Of a stretch of 64,000 nt of DNA, positions 33,311 to 41,970 are shown one piece after another. The position numbers were made by a program, and so were the translations under genes. Under the pieces are notes generated by a model. The model made no database searches. It was not told the origin of the DNA and worked only from the letters and a program-made list of their open reading frames with translations. Where the stretch lies: NCBI RefSeq assembly GCF_024227435.1, contig NZ_CP100446.1, positions 496,001 to 560,000 on the forward strand, written 5' to 3'. Each line of letters starts with the position of its first letter. Positions within the stretch are counted from its first letter, which is position 1. The DNA comes from Natrinema caseinilyticum (GTDB lineage Archaea > Halobacteriota > Halobacteria > Halobacteriales > Natrialbaceae).

Positions 33311-33670
33311 GTGCAACACGGAGGCTCCCCGAGATCGTCGGAGGTATTTCAGATACTCGCAGACGACTACGCACGAGAGATACTCGTCGCGGCCGATCAG
33401 GGTCCGATGACCGCCAAAGCGTTGAGCGAGGAGTGCGACGCCTCCCTGACGACGATCTATCGCCGCGTATCGACCCTCCAGGACCTCGAACTCGTCGAGG
33501 AACGCCACACCGTCGACTCGGACGGATCCCATCGAAGTGAGTTCGTAACGGCGCTCGAGGGGCTCCACGTGGATCTCACCGACGGTAAACTGTCGGTGAC
33601 ACTGGAGACGCGCGACGAACTCGCCGACAACTTCACAGCCCTCTGGGACGATTTGCGAGGTGACGACTGA
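33311..33670 (+). CDS. ArsR-like winged-helix transcriptional regulator
   Basis: A 119-aa protein. The winged helix-turn-helix spans about residues 8-75 (SSEVFQILADDYAREILVAADQGPMTAKALSEECDASLTTIYRRVSTLQDLELVEE), followed by a beta-wing and a C-terminal helix. Start at GTG 33311, supported by CCTATTT about 28 nt upstream; the longer in-frame extension would run through the palindrome and is rejected. The palindrome next to its promoter makes it the obvious candidate for the factor that binds all three copies. It overlaps the following gene by one base (TGATG). Confidence 0.88.
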   Translation: MQHGGSPRSSEVFQILADDYAREILVAADQGPMTAKALSEECDASLTTIYRRVSTLQDLELVEERHTVDSDGSHRSEFVTALEGLHVDLTDGKLSVTLETRDELADNFTALWDDLRGDD

Positions 33671-33933
33671 TGGAGCCGTCGTTCGTACTCGCCAAGCTGA
33701 TTACGCTCGTATTGAGCCTCACGGTCGCGTATCTGGCGTATCACGGCTATCGGCGGAACGGTCAAACGCCGATGCTCTACGTCTCCGGCGGGTTCGTGTT
33801 CATCGGCGCGGGGGCGATCTGTGAGGGCCTCATCTACCAGACGTTCGGGACGACGATTTTGTCCGCTGCCCTCATCCAGGCGGTCATCGTCTCGAGCGGG
33901 ATGCTTCTGATTCTCGTGTCGCTGACGAAGTGA
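33670..33933 (+). CDS. Small three-helix membrane protein, DUF7521-like
   Basis: An 87-aa protein with three hydrophobic segments (VLAKLITLVLSLTVAYLAYHGY, MLYVSGGFVFIGAGAICEGLIYQ, LIQAVIVSSGMLLILVSL). The gene follows the HTH gene with a TGATG overlap, an arrangement common in haloarchaea, where an ArsR-like regulator is paired with such a protein. It may sense or sequester at the membrane. The family name is from memory and tentative. Confidence 0.8.
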   Translation: MEPSFVLAKLITLVLSLTVAYLAYHGYRRNGQTPMLYVSGGFVFIGAGAICEGLIYQTFGTTILSAALIQAVIVSSGMLLILVSLTK

Positions 33934-34056
33934 GCGACCGACTGGGCGCTCCGGGTGACGGTCGCGACGACGGTTTCCTCATCGGGTCGGCGTCGGGTGG
34001 GCGGTCGCGGTCTTCACGGCGGGTGACGGTCGATCGTGCCAGGCGCTGGCCCTGTA

Positions 34057-34980
34057 CTAGAAGAACAGTGCCGGCACGGTGTTCCGGAAGATGTTGAGCG
34101 AGATGACGAACAGAAGCCCGACGACGAACCAGTTGAACGTCCGCTCGTCGATCTCGAGTCGGCGGAGGAAGGTGCCAAGAAGGAGGCCGACGATGGTGAC
34201 CACCGCGATCACCGAGCCGAGCCAGAGCCGGTACGTCGTCAGGAGGTCGGTGAACAGGGCCATCTGCACGAGCCGGACGGTGAATATCGTCCCGAGAACC
34301 ATCGACAGCCCGCCGATGTATCGGTCGGCGTCCCGCTCGAAGGTATGGAAGTACGCCGGCAGGAGCGGCCCGAGGTTCGCGATGGCGAGCAAGAATCCCT
34401 CGAGGAAACCGGCCGTTCCGAGCGCGATCGGGTGGTGGGCTTCCCGGACCGTCACGAAGTTCCGAACGACCTGGAAGACGACGTAGCCGAGGATGACGAG
34501 GCCGATGACGAACGGGACGACGGGGCCGGCGCTGAACGCCGCCAGCGCGGCGACCCCGATGACGGCGCCGACGACGGCGAGCAACAGGAGCGGCCACTCC
34601 TCGCGGACGAACGACCGGCCCGTGTCGGTTTCCCCGATCTGGAACATGTTGATCATCCACGGCGGAATCGCGAGGACGACGACGGCGACCGTCGGGTCGA
34701 TGACCGACGCGAAAATCGGGGTCGTAATGAGCGAGTATCCGAATCCGATCATCCCCTTGACGACGCCGGCGACGACTGCGACGAGGACGAACACCGCGAG
34801 CAACTCGACCGAGAGGTCGGACTGAACGCCCTTTCCGACGGAATCGAGCCCCGGGAAAAAGACGATCGATGCGACGGCGACGGCGAGCGTCGCAAAGACC
34901 ATCATCACTTCGCGATACCGCAACGCGAAGAAATTCGCGAGGAACTGTTCGACGTCGGTCGTAAGTTCGTGTGCGCTCAT
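34057..34980 (-). CDS. TauE/SafE-family sulfite/organosulfonate exporter
   Basis: A 307-aa polytopic membrane protein with about eight helices. The N-terminal half contains VAGVVKGMIGFGYSLITTPIFASVIDP, the conserved G-x-G-G/F-P-like first-repeat motif of TauE/SafE proteins, and the second repeat contains GFLEGFLLAIANLGPLLPAYF. Members export sulfite, sulfoacetate or related anions. Start at ATG 34980 (MSAHELTTDVEQFL). It has its own promoter and no visible copy of either shared motif. It is placed at the edge of the sulfur island. Confidence 0.88.
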   Translation of the reverse strand: MSAHELTTDVEQFLANFFALRYREVMMVFATLAVAVASIVFFPGLDSVGKGVQSDLSVELLAVFVLVAVVAGVVKGMIGFGYSLITTPIFASVIDPTVAVVVLAIPPWMINMFQIGETDTGRSFVREEWPLLLLAVVGAVIGVAALAAFSAGPVVPFVIGLVILGYVVFQVVRNFVTVREAHHPIALGTAGFLEGFLLAIANLGPLLPAYFHTFERDADRYIGGLSMVLGTIFTVRLVQMALFTDLLTTYRLWLGSVIAVVTIVGLLLGTFLRRLEIDERTFNWFVVGLLFVISLNIFRNTVPALFF

Positions 34981-35264
34981 ACTGTCTCGATAGCTCCGAC
35001 GACGCACCGTCGCCGTATCGTGTGCGTGGGCATCCGACCGTATCCGGCTGTGCAATTCGGCGAGATGTTCTGCGGTCGGAGTTACCGAGAGGGCGATCGA
35101 ACGGTCGAGAACCGCCGCTCGAGAACGGCTACTCGCTCGTCGCACGAGACGCGGTCGTCATAGATCGTGGAAAAATTCACCGCTACGTGCCGGAGAGGAG
35201 ACGGGCTGAGAACGAAGACGGCAAACGAAAAGAACCGAAGTGACGCGATTGCCGGTGGACGATG

Positions 35265-35672
35265 CTATCCTTCCGCTTCGGCCGGTGCGGTCGCGTCCGT
35301 CTGCTCGTACTTGGTTTCGAATTCCTGGATGAGTTGACCCATCTTCGCGTACCAGTCGTTCAACATTCGCTGCATGTCGTCTGCGATCTTCGACGGGTCG
35401 GTCGGCGAGTACACGTGGTAGTAGCCGCCCTGGTCGTAGTTGACCTGCTCTTTCTTGATGAACCCCGTCTGGAGCAGTCGCTGCACTGCCCGGTAGGCAG
35501 TCGAACGCTCGCGGTCGACGGCGTCGGCTATTTGGTCGACGGTCATCGGCTCCTCGGCGCCCACGAGCGCCCGGAAACACTCTTTATCGAGCTGCTTGAG
35601 GCCGTGGAAGCACTCGAGGAGGCCCTCGCACTGTATGTCTTGTTGTAGTTGTTCGGACAGCGAATCCGGCAT
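35265..35672 (-). CDS. TrmB-like winged-helix regulator of the sulfur island
   Basis: A 135-aa protein with a TrmB/Lrs14-type winged helix (MTVDQIADAVDRERSTAYRAVQRLLQTGFIKKEQ), an N-terminal helical segment with two Cys (QCEGLLECFHGLKQLDKECFRAL, C14/C21 plus a third at about 32) and a C-terminal dimerising helix (DDMQRMLNDWYAKMGQLIQEFE). The clustered Cys residues could sense sulfane sulfur or redox state; this is inference. The ACAATA-type motif lies upstream of its promoter (35722-35731), consistent with autoregulation. It is the best candidate for the regulator of that motif. Confidence 0.88.
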   Translation of the reverse strand: MPDSLSEQLQQDIQCEGLLECFHGLKQLDKECFRALVGAEEPMTVDQIADAVDRERSTAYRAVQRLLQTGFIKKEQVNYDQGGYYHVYSPTDPSKIADDMQRMLNDWYAKMGQLIQEFETKYEQTDATAPAEAEG

Positions 35673-35721
35673 TGGTATCGGTGTACGGTAGACACCGCGT
35701 CGTTAAAAGATTTGTGTATAA

Positions 35722-35731
35722 ATTGTACAAT
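35722..35731. promoter_or_regulatory. ACAATA-type motif, palindromic ATTGTACAAT
   Basis: A perfect 10-bp palindrome about 15 nt upstream of the TrmB-like gene's TATA region (CTTTTAACG on the minus strand). Confidence 0.55.
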
Positions 35732-35742
35732 CCTGTGCCAAC

Positions 35743-36774
35743 CTAGTCGGCGGGCGAGGGCGACGGCTGATCCTCTTCGCGGAGGATGGTGACGCCGTTG
35801 TAGACGACGGCCCCGCTGACGAGCAGTGCTGCTCCGATGATGATCGCCAGACTCACCGTGTCGAAGACCGGCATCTCCAGGAGGCCACCGATTTCTCGCA
35901 CGGCGACCGCGATGGAACCGAGCAACAGCATGATGCCGAAGTACACCTTGATGTCGTCCTCCTCGACGAGGTTCGTCGCTGCCGCACCGACTCGAGCGCC
36001 GAGTGCGCTCCCGGCCAGCAGCGGCGCGACGATGCTCAGGTCCACTGCGCCGGACTGGGCGTAGAGGAAGCTCCCGATCCCGCCCGAGAAGACGATCTCG
36101 AACAGGTCGGTCCCGACCGCGACCGGGACCGGCACGCCGATCAGGTAGAACAGCGCGGGCATGCGGATGAATCCGCCGCCAACGCCGAGGAACCCTGACA
36201 GCAGCCCCGTCGCGAACGCCACCAGCAACACCATCCACAGCGAGACCGTGAATCCGCCGCGGATCGAGATCATCGGCGGGACGCGGTAGGACTGGATCTT
36301 CTGTGCGATCTCGGGAATCTCCTCGTCCTCGAGGTCGGCGTCCCCGTCGACGTCGTGGTCGATGCCGCCGCCGGCGCCCTTCAGGGCTTCGTACGTCACG
36401 AAGACGCCGATGCCGCCCAGCAGGACGACGTACGCGACGCTGACCACGGAGCCGGCGAGGCCGATGTGCTGGAGGTACTCGAGGCCGATCTTACCGACCT
36501 CGATGCCGGCAGTCGTACCGGCGATCATCAGCACCCCGAGTTTGTAGTCCACCTGACCGAGGTCACGGTGCTTGAGGGTCGCGATGACGGACGTCCCGAA
36601 GACGAACGCCAGCCCGGACCCGACCGCGACGTTGGCGTCGTAGCCCATGACTAACAGCGCGGGCGTTACGAGGAACGACCCGCCCATCCCGAAGAATCCG
36701 AACAGGATCCCGATGAGGAGGCCGAACCCGACGAACATCACGATCAGCGCCAGACTTATTCCTAGTATCTCCAT
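35743..36774 (-). CDS. TauE/SafE-family anion exporter
   Basis: A 343-aa polytopic membrane protein. The two inverted repeats each show the family motif: GILFGFFGMGGSFLVTPALLVMGYD and GLLSGFLGVGGGFIRMPALFYLIGVP. An acidic cytoplasmic loop (about 145-175) separates them. Likely substrates are sulfite or other sulfur oxyanions. Start at ATG 36774 (MEILGISLAL). The upstream 48-aa gene ends one base before this start (TAACATG), so the two are cotranscribed. Confidence 0.9.
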   Translation of the reverse strand: MEILGISLALIVMFVGFGLLIGILFGFFGMGGSFLVTPALLVMGYDANVAVGSGLAFVFGTSVIATLKHRDLGQVDYKLGVLMIAGTTAGIEVGKIGLEYLQHIGLAGSVVSVAYVVLLGGIGVFVTYEALKGAGGGIDHDVDGDADLEDEEIPEIAQKIQSYRVPPMISIRGGFTVSLWMVLLVAFATGLLSGFLGVGGGFIRMPALFYLIGVPVPVAVGTDLFEIVFSGGIGSFLYAQSGAVDLSIVAPLLAGSALGARVGAAATNLVEEDDIKVYFGIMLLLGSIAVAVREIGGLLEMPVFDTVSLAIIIGAALLVSGAVVYNGVTILREEDQPSPSPAD

Positions 36775-36775
36775 G

Positions 36776-36922
36776 TTAGACGTTCTTGATTCGTTCGACC
36801 ATCGGTTCTGCGAGCGCTTCTTCTGCCGCACCGTAGCCAACGTACAGGACGATAGCCTCGAGGAGGACCGCTCCGATGAGCAAGCCAGCGTCCGCCATCG
36901 CGGAGACGCTTCCGCCTATCAT
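36776..36922 (-). CDS. 48-aa membrane protein, DUF7512-like
   Basis: The frame from ATG 36922 to TAA 36776-36778. It has a short N terminus, one hydrophobic helix (AGLLIGAVLLEAIVLYVGYGAAEEAL) and a charged tail (MVERIKNV). It ends one base before the TauE/SafE start, a strongly coupled arrangement. Small proteins of this type accompany TauE/SafE genes in haloarchaea (from memory) and may be an accessory subunit. An ACAATA-type site lies about 100 nt upstream. Confidence 0.75.
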   Translation of the reverse strand: MIGGSVSAMADAGLLIGAVLLEAIVLYVGYGAAEEALAEPMVERIKNV

Positions 36923-37020
36923 CGGTACTCACCGCCCTTCGTGTGTAGTTGTGGGTGTATCATGGCTTTCTCTTCAGTAGACCCTAATCGGATGAGGGTA
37001 TTAACAGTTTTGGATGGACT

Positions 37021-37035
37021 GCACAATATTACTGC
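37021..37035. promoter_or_regulatory. ACAATA-type motif (GCACAATATTACTGC)
   Basis: Upstream of the 48-aa/TauE operon (start 36922). It shares TGCACAATATT with the site at 41925-41936 in front of tusA. Confidence 0.5.
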
Positions 37036-37240
37036 AACGGATCACACGGCTATCCAACCGAAATATATGCATACGTTATACGGATACAGCGGACGGCAGC
37101 GAGGGTGCCGAATCGGCTCGATTCGCGCCCCGAAACCGGTCGTGCGCGAAACATTTTCGAGCCGGAAGACGGACGTGACTTGTTGACAATTCTCCCCCAC
37201 GCGTCGGCCGACGCACTCCATCGGATAGTCACCGATTGTG

Positions 37241-37262
37241 AACAATACAAACAATATTGTAC
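37241..37262. promoter_or_regulatory. Double ACAATA-type motif in Usp promoter
   Basis: AACAATAC followed by the perfect palindrome ACAATATTGT (37251-37260). It overlaps the TATA position of the gene starting at 37284, so binding here would be expected to block transcription. Confidence 0.55.
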
Positions 37263-37283
37263 GCCGGACGCTACCATTCGACC

Positions 37284-38129
37284 ATGCGAGCGCTCTACGC
37301 AACCGACCTTTCGGCGGCGAGTGAAGCGGCGATCCAGAACGAAACCTGTCTCGAGTGTCTCGCGCGGATCGGCGTCGAGACGATGCACCTCGTCACCGTC
37401 ATCCCCTCCAACGTTCACGCTGGGATGCCAGGGATGGATCTCGAGGGGCGACGCCAACGCGCGCTCGATCAGTATCAGTCGGTGATGGAAGCCACCGGCT
37501 TCGACGTCGAAACGCACGTCGTCCGCGGGACGCCACACCGTCGAATCAACGGGATCGCCGAAACCGTCGACGCCGACCTGACGATCGTCGGATCGCGCGG
37601 GAAGAGCCCGCTCGAGAACCGCGTCATCGGATCGACGGCGCGCAATCTCGCGCGAACGACGGTGGTCCCGCTGTTGGTTACTCGCATCGAGCGCGAGGCC
37701 GACGAGCCTGAGGTTCGCCGCGAGCACCTCTTTCGGCGGCTCCTCTATGCGACCGATTTCTCGGAAAACGCGGAGCGAGCGTTCGACGCGTTCTCGACCC
37801 TCCGCCACGCCGCCGACGCGGCGACACTGGTCCACGTCGAATCGCCGAAGGACACCGGCGCGACCGAAGGCGAGGAGCCGGCCGCGCGGCTATCGGAACT
37901 GGAAGATCGACTCGAGGAGTGGGACATCGAGACGCGGATCGACGTTCGGCGCGGCGACCCGGCGGACGAGATCCTCGCGGCCGCGGACGAAGCCGACGCG
38001 TCGGCGATCCTGCTCGGGTCGCGCGGTCGGAGTCGACTCCGACGGCTGCTGCTGGGGAGCGTCTCGGAATCGGTCGTCACGCACGCCGAGAGAAACGTGT
38101 ATCTCGTCCCCCCGCCGCGGACGGCGTAA
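37284..38129 (+). CDS. Tandem universal stress protein (two Usp domains)
   Basis: A 281-aa protein with two Usp domains. Domain 1 (MRALYATDLSAASEAAI ... TIVGSRGKSPLENRVIGSTARNLARTTVVPLL) and domain 2 (RLLYATDFSENAERAF ... ILLGSRGRSRLRRLLLGSVSESVVTHAERNVYLV) both keep the G-x2-G-x9-G(S/T) nucleotide loop. Cys residues in ETCLECLARI of domain 1 are unusual. Its position in the sulfur island with an ACAATA-type operator suggests a role in that response. Start at ATG 37284. Confidence 0.92.
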   Translation: MRALYATDLSAASEAAIQNETCLECLARIGVETMHLVTVIPSNVHAGMPGMDLEGRRQRALDQYQSVMEATGFDVETHVVRGTPHRRINGIAETVDADLTIVGSRGKSPLENRVIGSTARNLARTTVVPLLVTRIEREADEPEVRREHLFRRLLYATDFSENAERAFDAFSTLRHAADAATLVHVESPKDTGATEGEEPAARLSELEDRLEEWDIETRIDVRRGDPADEILAAADEADASAILLGSRGRSRLRRLLLGSVSESVVTHAERNVYLVPPPRTA

Positions 38130-38237
38130 CGTGGACGCTGTAACAGCGCTATCGCACGATCGCGTGATCGTGTAATCGCTCGAACGCGTTGCCGCGTGTC
38201 CGCATGTCGTTCCGTCGAACCGCGAGAGTCCCTCGGA

Positions 38238-39419
38238 TCACATCGCCGGAACCACGACGACGGACCCGTAGCCGATAGCGAACGCGAGTCCGAACGACGC
38301 GACCCACGCGCCGATCGTCAGCAGTATTTTCCGCGGGCTGATCGCATCGCCCCCGCCGACCGCGGCACCGCTTCCGATGATCGCGCTGACGACGATCTCG
38401 TTGAACGAGACGGGCACGCCGAGCAGGATCGCGAGCTGAGAGATGAGAAACGACGGGACGAGCGCCGCGATCGAGCGCCGCGGTCCCAGCGACGAGTAAT
38501 CCTGTGCCAGCGACTTGATCATCCGCGGCGCTCCGGTCCACGATCCGACGAGGATACCGACACCACCGCCGACGAGGACGGCAGCCGTCGAGACCGCCGC
38601 GACTTCGTCGAGCAGGGGCAGCAACGGCCCGACGGCGAGCCCGACCTGGCTACCGCCGGCCGAGAACGCGACGAGTGAACCGAGCGCCAGCAACACCCGC
38701 CTGAGTCCGCCGGTCAGGTCACGCCGGACGTCCCAGTAGACGAGCCCTGCAACGGCGATCGCCATCGCCACCGAGAGGCCGATCGACGCGGCCCAGCCCT
38801 CGAGACCGACCACGCGTTGGACGAGCCCCGCGGCGGACCCCGCCGAGCCGTCGGGTCCCAGAAACGCGAACTCGACGTTCGCGAGGACGGCACCGACGAG
38901 GCCAGCGAGCAGCGGGACGCTGAATCGCTCCGGGACGTCGGACCTGGGAAGCGCGCTCGCGATGCCGTACGCGATCCCGCCACCGACGAACGGCGTCAGT
39001 ACCCAGACGGCCCCGATCTGCTGGTATTTCGTCCAGACCGGGGTCCCGCCGAGGGAGAGGCCGACGCCGATCACCGCGCCGGTCACGGTAAACGCCGTTG
39101 CGATCGGATAACCGGTTCGAATACCGACGGCCATGAGACCGGCCCCGATCAACAGGGCGATGATAACGCCCGTCGCTGGCAGACTCACGCCGCCGACGAG
39201 CCCGCGACCGATAGCTTCCGAAACGTTTGCCCCCTGCGTAACGGCTCCCGCGAGGCCGAAAATGCCCACCACGAAGGCGGCTCGCATCGTCGAAATAGCG
39301 TTCGCACCGACCGCCGGCGCGAAGGGCGTCGCACCGCTCGAGCCCGCCCCGATGACCCACGCCATGAACAAACTCGCGAGTCCGGCGGTAACGAACAGCG
39401 CGATAATTGTCAATTCCAT
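38238..39419 (-). CDS. PiT-family permease (phosphate or sulfate/thiosulfate)
   Basis: A 393-aa polytopic membrane protein of the inorganic phosphate transporter (PiT) family. It shows the two inverted signature regions: MAWVIGAGSSGATPFAPAVGANAISTMRAAFVVG near the N terminus and VPVSFNEIVVSAIIGSGAAVGGGDAIS near the C terminus. Some family members (CysP) carry sulfate instead of phosphate. As the last gene of an operon that begins with a rhodanese-MBL gene and two YeeE/YedE genes, a sulfur oxyanion is at least as likely as phosphate. That substrate assignment is inference from context. Confidence 0.85.
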   Translation of the reverse strand: MELTIIALFVTAGLASLFMAWVIGAGSSGATPFAPAVGANAISTMRAAFVVGIFGLAGAVTQGANVSEAIGRGLVGGVSLPATGVIIALLIGAGLMAVGIRTGYPIATAFTVTGAVIGVGLSLGGTPVWTKYQQIGAVWVLTPFVGGGIAYGIASALPRSDVPERFSVPLLAGLVGAVLANVEFAFLGPDGSAGSAAGLVQRVVGLEGWAASIGLSVAMAIAVAGLVYWDVRRDLTGGLRRVLLALGSLVAFSAGGSQVGLAVGPLLPLLDEVAAVSTAAVLVGGGVGILVGSWTGAPRMIKSLAQDYSSLGPRRSIAALVPSFLISQLAILLGVPVSFNEIVVSAIIGSGAAVGGGDAISPRKILLTIGAWVASFGLAFAIGYGSVVVVPAM

Positions 39420-39446
39420 TGCTAGAAGCGCCTCGAAAAGAGCGTG

Positions 39447-39908
39447 TCAGTCGGCACCCGTCGCCACGGAGTCGGCGCTGACGGCTCGGCTGCGCCACCG
39501 ACCCTGCAGGTACGCACCGATGAACATCCCGGCGAGCGCCCAGAGGATGGTGACGTTCCCGATACCGAGACTGGCGTACGCGGCTCCCGGGCAGATCCCT
39601 GACAGCCCCCAGCCGACGCCGAAGATGGCGCCGCCGATCAGGACGTTCCGGTCGAACGACTTCAACCGGCGTTCGAAGGGCTTGCCGGTCAGGGGTGCGC
39701 CGTCGCTGATCCGGGGCATCACCGCGAAGGCGATCCCGGAGACGATCGCCGCGCCGAACATGACGAACAGCAGTCCGAAGTCGTCGAACTGCAGGAAGTT
39801 CAGCACGACTTCCGGACGCGCCATGTGGCTGAACCCGAGCCCGAAGCCGAAGATCAGGCCGCCGACGAGGATCAGCGGCATGAACAGGGGATGGCGGTTC
39901 CGGCTCAT
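39447..39908 (-). CDS. YeeE/YedE-type thiosulfate permease, half-size subunit 2
   Basis: A 153-aa membrane protein with about four helices. It carries GLIFGFGLGFSHMARPEVVLNFLQFDDFGL and WGLSGICPGAAYASLGIGN, the Cys-containing motif of the second half of the YeeE/TsuA thiosulfate transporter. In bacteria the protein is often a single chain; here, as in many archaea and proteobacteria, the halves are separate genes. It lies 49 nt after the other half on the same strand. Its likely role is uptake of thiosulfate as a sulfur source. Confidence 0.9.
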   Translation of the reverse strand: MSRNRHPLFMPLILVGGLIFGFGLGFSHMARPEVVLNFLQFDDFGLLFVMFGAAIVSGIAFAVMPRISDGAPLTGKPFERRLKSFDRNVLIGGAIFGVGWGLSGICPGAAYASLGIGNVTILWALAGMFIGAYLQGRWRSRAVSADSVATGAD

Positions 39909-39957
39909 GGGTCGTCACCTCCCCGTTCGCCACGTCGAGTCCTGAACGTCTCGGACA

Positions 39958-40515
39958 TTACGGACTCACCCCCAGTGCTGCGACGAGTTGGCCGGTCACG
40001 ATGGCGACCGTCAGGAACGTCGCCACGCCAACGATCGACGTCTTCGAGGCCGAGCCGACCCCGCAGACCCCGTGGCCCGACGTACAGCCCTTCCCGATGC
40101 GCGTGCCGACGCCGACGAACACGCCGCCGATCAGCAGCCGCCACGGCTGCACGTCGGTCGACCAGAGAGTCACGCCGCCGACCTCGTACAGTTCACCGGT
40201 CGTTCCGGGCTGGTAGAGCGAGGTCGTGATCACGCCGGACTGAACCGTCGCCGCGAACGTCAGTGCGCCGAGGATGATGCCCAGCGTGAACACGAGCCGC
40301 CAGTCCCGAGACGAGACGTACTGCATGAACCGCGACTGGCCGGAGACGTACGACAGCGTCGACTCGAGGAACGTGCTCGCGCCGGCCGGGATCCCGGTTC
40401 CGAGGTAAATCACGACGGTTCCGAGACCGACCAGCAGTCCGCCGATCGCGTAGCGACTGATCCCGTTCGGGAACAGTTCGGCGGTCAACTGTAGCGGGAC
40501 TGGATCAGGTACCAT
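39958..40515 (-). CDS. YeeE/YedE-type thiosulfate permease, half-size subunit 1
   Basis: A 185-aa membrane protein carrying GGVFVGVGTRIGKGCTSGHGVCGVGSASKTS, the GKGCTSGHGVCG signature with the two conserved Cys of YeeE/YedE (TsuA) channels, and hydrophobic segments across its length. Those cysteines relay thiosulfate through S-H-S hydrogen bonds in the characterised homologue. It follows the rhodanese-MBL gene by 14 nt and precedes its partner half. Membrane located. Confidence 0.92.
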   Translation of the reverse strand: MVPDPVPLQLTAELFPNGISRYAIGGLLVGLGTVVIYLGTGIPAGASTFLESTLSYVSGQSRFMQYVSSRDWRLVFTLGIILGALTFAATVQSGVITTSLYQPGTTGELYEVGGVTLWSTDVQPWRLLIGGVFVGVGTRIGKGCTSGHGVCGVGSASKTSIVGVATFLTVAIVTGQLVAALGVSP

Positions 40516-40529
40516 TGTTGGGAGAGGCG

Positions 40530-41723
40530 TTAGTCACCGGCGAGCGATTCCTGGCTCGCAGCGCAGTTGTTCGGTCCGAGTTCGAGTTCGAACGCTTCGT
40601 CGTCGTCGGCGTCTTGCTGACCGAGGTTCGTGGCGATGATGTCCTCGTAGTTGGCCGGCCGCGGCGGCATGTCCGAGAGGATCAGCTCCACGAACTCGTC
40701 TTCGTCCATCGTGAGTGCGTCCATGTCATCGACAAGTTGGCCGATCGGTGCCGTATAAGTTCCGTCATCGGCAGGTTCGGCCGCGTCGCTGAAGTGAGCA
40801 CCGCCGACGAGCGTCTCGTCGGGGAGCGACAGGACGCGTTCCTGGAGCGATTCGTAGAGCATCCGCGCCGCGTCGGGTGCGCCGTCGTCGCCTTCCTCCA
40901 GGTCGGGACGGGCGACGCTCTCGACGAACAGTCCGTCGCCGGTGGCGAGCAGGCTGTCGTCGACGAGGTAGGAGGTCATGCCCGTCGTGTGGCCGGGCGT
41001 GTAGACGGCCTCGATCGTCGCGTCGCCGACGTCGAACGTATCGCCGTCGGCGGCCGTCGTCAACTCGTCCGCGTAGGTGACACCGCGGTCGACCGCGGCC
41101 TCGGGAATGACGCCCTCGACGCCGAGGGCGTCGAGCGCCCGAACGCCCGAGATGTGATCCGCGTGAATGTGCGTGTCGATCGCGTATTTCAGGTCGACGC
41201 CGAGTTCGTCTGCGTCCGTGAGGTAGCGATCGGTGAACGCGCGGAGGGGGTCGATGATGGCCGCTTCCCCGTCGTCGTAGACGAGGTAGCCGAGACAGCC
41301 CGAGGACGGTCGCTGGTACTGCAACAGCGTCCCCGCGCCGTCGTAATCGGTGACCTCGACGGTTTCGTAGATACGTGCCCAGCCGTTCATCCCGTCCTCG
41401 AGGTGGTCGACGTCGTACCCCCGGTCCGCGAGCGTGCCCGCGACGAATTCGCTCGCACCGCCCTTGGCACAGAGCACCGTTACTTCGCGGTCGTCCGGAA
41501 TCTGTGCGAGGGCCTCGTCGTCGATCTCGTCCTCGAGGAACTCGAAGTACGGGACGTTGACCGATTCGACGGACTCGCCGTCGATGTGCCACTCGTCGTA
41601 ATCCGATTCCATTCGCGCGTCGAGAAGCGTGACGTCCTCGCCCGCGTCGATGCGACTCTTCAGCGTCTCCGGCGTGACCGTGTCGACGTCGGCATCCGGA
41701 GTCGGGAAGTCGTCTGCGTTCAT
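40530..41723 (-). CDS. Rhodanese-MBL fusion (persulfide dioxygenase-like)
   Basis: A 397-aa protein. The N-terminal rhodanese domain has the active-site loop VLCAKGGASEF (C85), a sulfane-sulfur carrier. The MBL domain has the metal motif DTHIHADHISG and YTPGHTTGMTSY and LATGDGLFVESVARPDL, close to ETHE1/BlhA persulfide dioxygenases. It could oxidise persulfides to sulfite or transfer sulfur. It is the first gene of the operon with YeeE/YedE x2 and the PiT permease. The ATG at 41723 is preferred over 41738 because the TATA box (CTTATATG, 41753-41760) then leaves a short leader; the other start would add 5 residues. Confidence 0.9.
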   Translation of the reverse strand: MNADDFPTPDADVDTVTPETLKSRIDAGEDVTLLDARMESDYDEWHIDGESVESVNVPYFEFLEDEIDDEALAQIPDDREVTVLCAKGGASEFVAGTLADRGYDVDHLEDGMNGWARIYETVEVTDYDGAGTLLQYQRPSSGCLGYLVYDDGEAAIIDPLRAFTDRYLTDADELGVDLKYAIDTHIHADHISGVRALDALGVEGVIPEAAVDRGVTYADELTTAADGDTFDVGDATIEAVYTPGHTTGMTSYLVDDSLLATGDGLFVESVARPDLEEGDDGAPDAARMLYESLQERVLSLPDETLVGGAHFSDAAEPADDGTYTAPIGQLVDDMDALTMDEDEFVELILSDMPPRPANYEDIIATNLGQQDADDDEAFELELGPNNCAASQESLAGD

Positions 41724-41730
41724 ATTGTAC
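41721..41730 (-). promoter_or_regulatory. ACAATA-type motif at rhodanese-MBL start
   Basis: GTACAATATG on the minus strand, spanning the start codon region just downstream of the TATA box. Confidence 0.45.
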
Positions 41731-41784
41731 ACTGCCATCTACCGGACGCCGGCATATAAGAGTTTGCATAGTAGTTCCCAATTC

Positions 41785-41793
41785 GTACAATAC
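41785..41793 (+). promoter_or_regulatory. ACAATA-type motif between rhodanese-MBL and tusA
   Basis: GTACAATAC, about 25 nt upstream of the rhodanese-MBL TATA box. Confidence 0.5.
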
Positions 41794-41924
41794 CGAGCCA
41801 TCGGACGTACGCGCTTCGCGCACGAAATCACACACTGTGTCCACCACGCGAATTCCTCAGACCATTTAGCGCGCTACAGTTGTTTGCAATCGGCACAAGA
41901 ATCGACACTCTTTTAACCGCAGAT

Positions 41925-41936
41925 CCAATATTGTGC
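41925..41936 (-). promoter_or_regulatory. ACAATA-type motif in tusA promoter
   Basis: GCACAATATTGG on the minus strand. It lies just after the TATA-like CTTTTAACC (about 41910-41918), at the expected transcription start of the TusA/DsrE2 operon. Confidence 0.5.
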
Positions 41937-41970
41937 ATTGACTCCAATACAGAACACGGAGTGATCCATC

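Noticed and set aside
40515-41759. 414-codon plus-strand frame opposite the rhodanese-MBL gene
   Set aside because: Antisense shadow without any recognisable motif.
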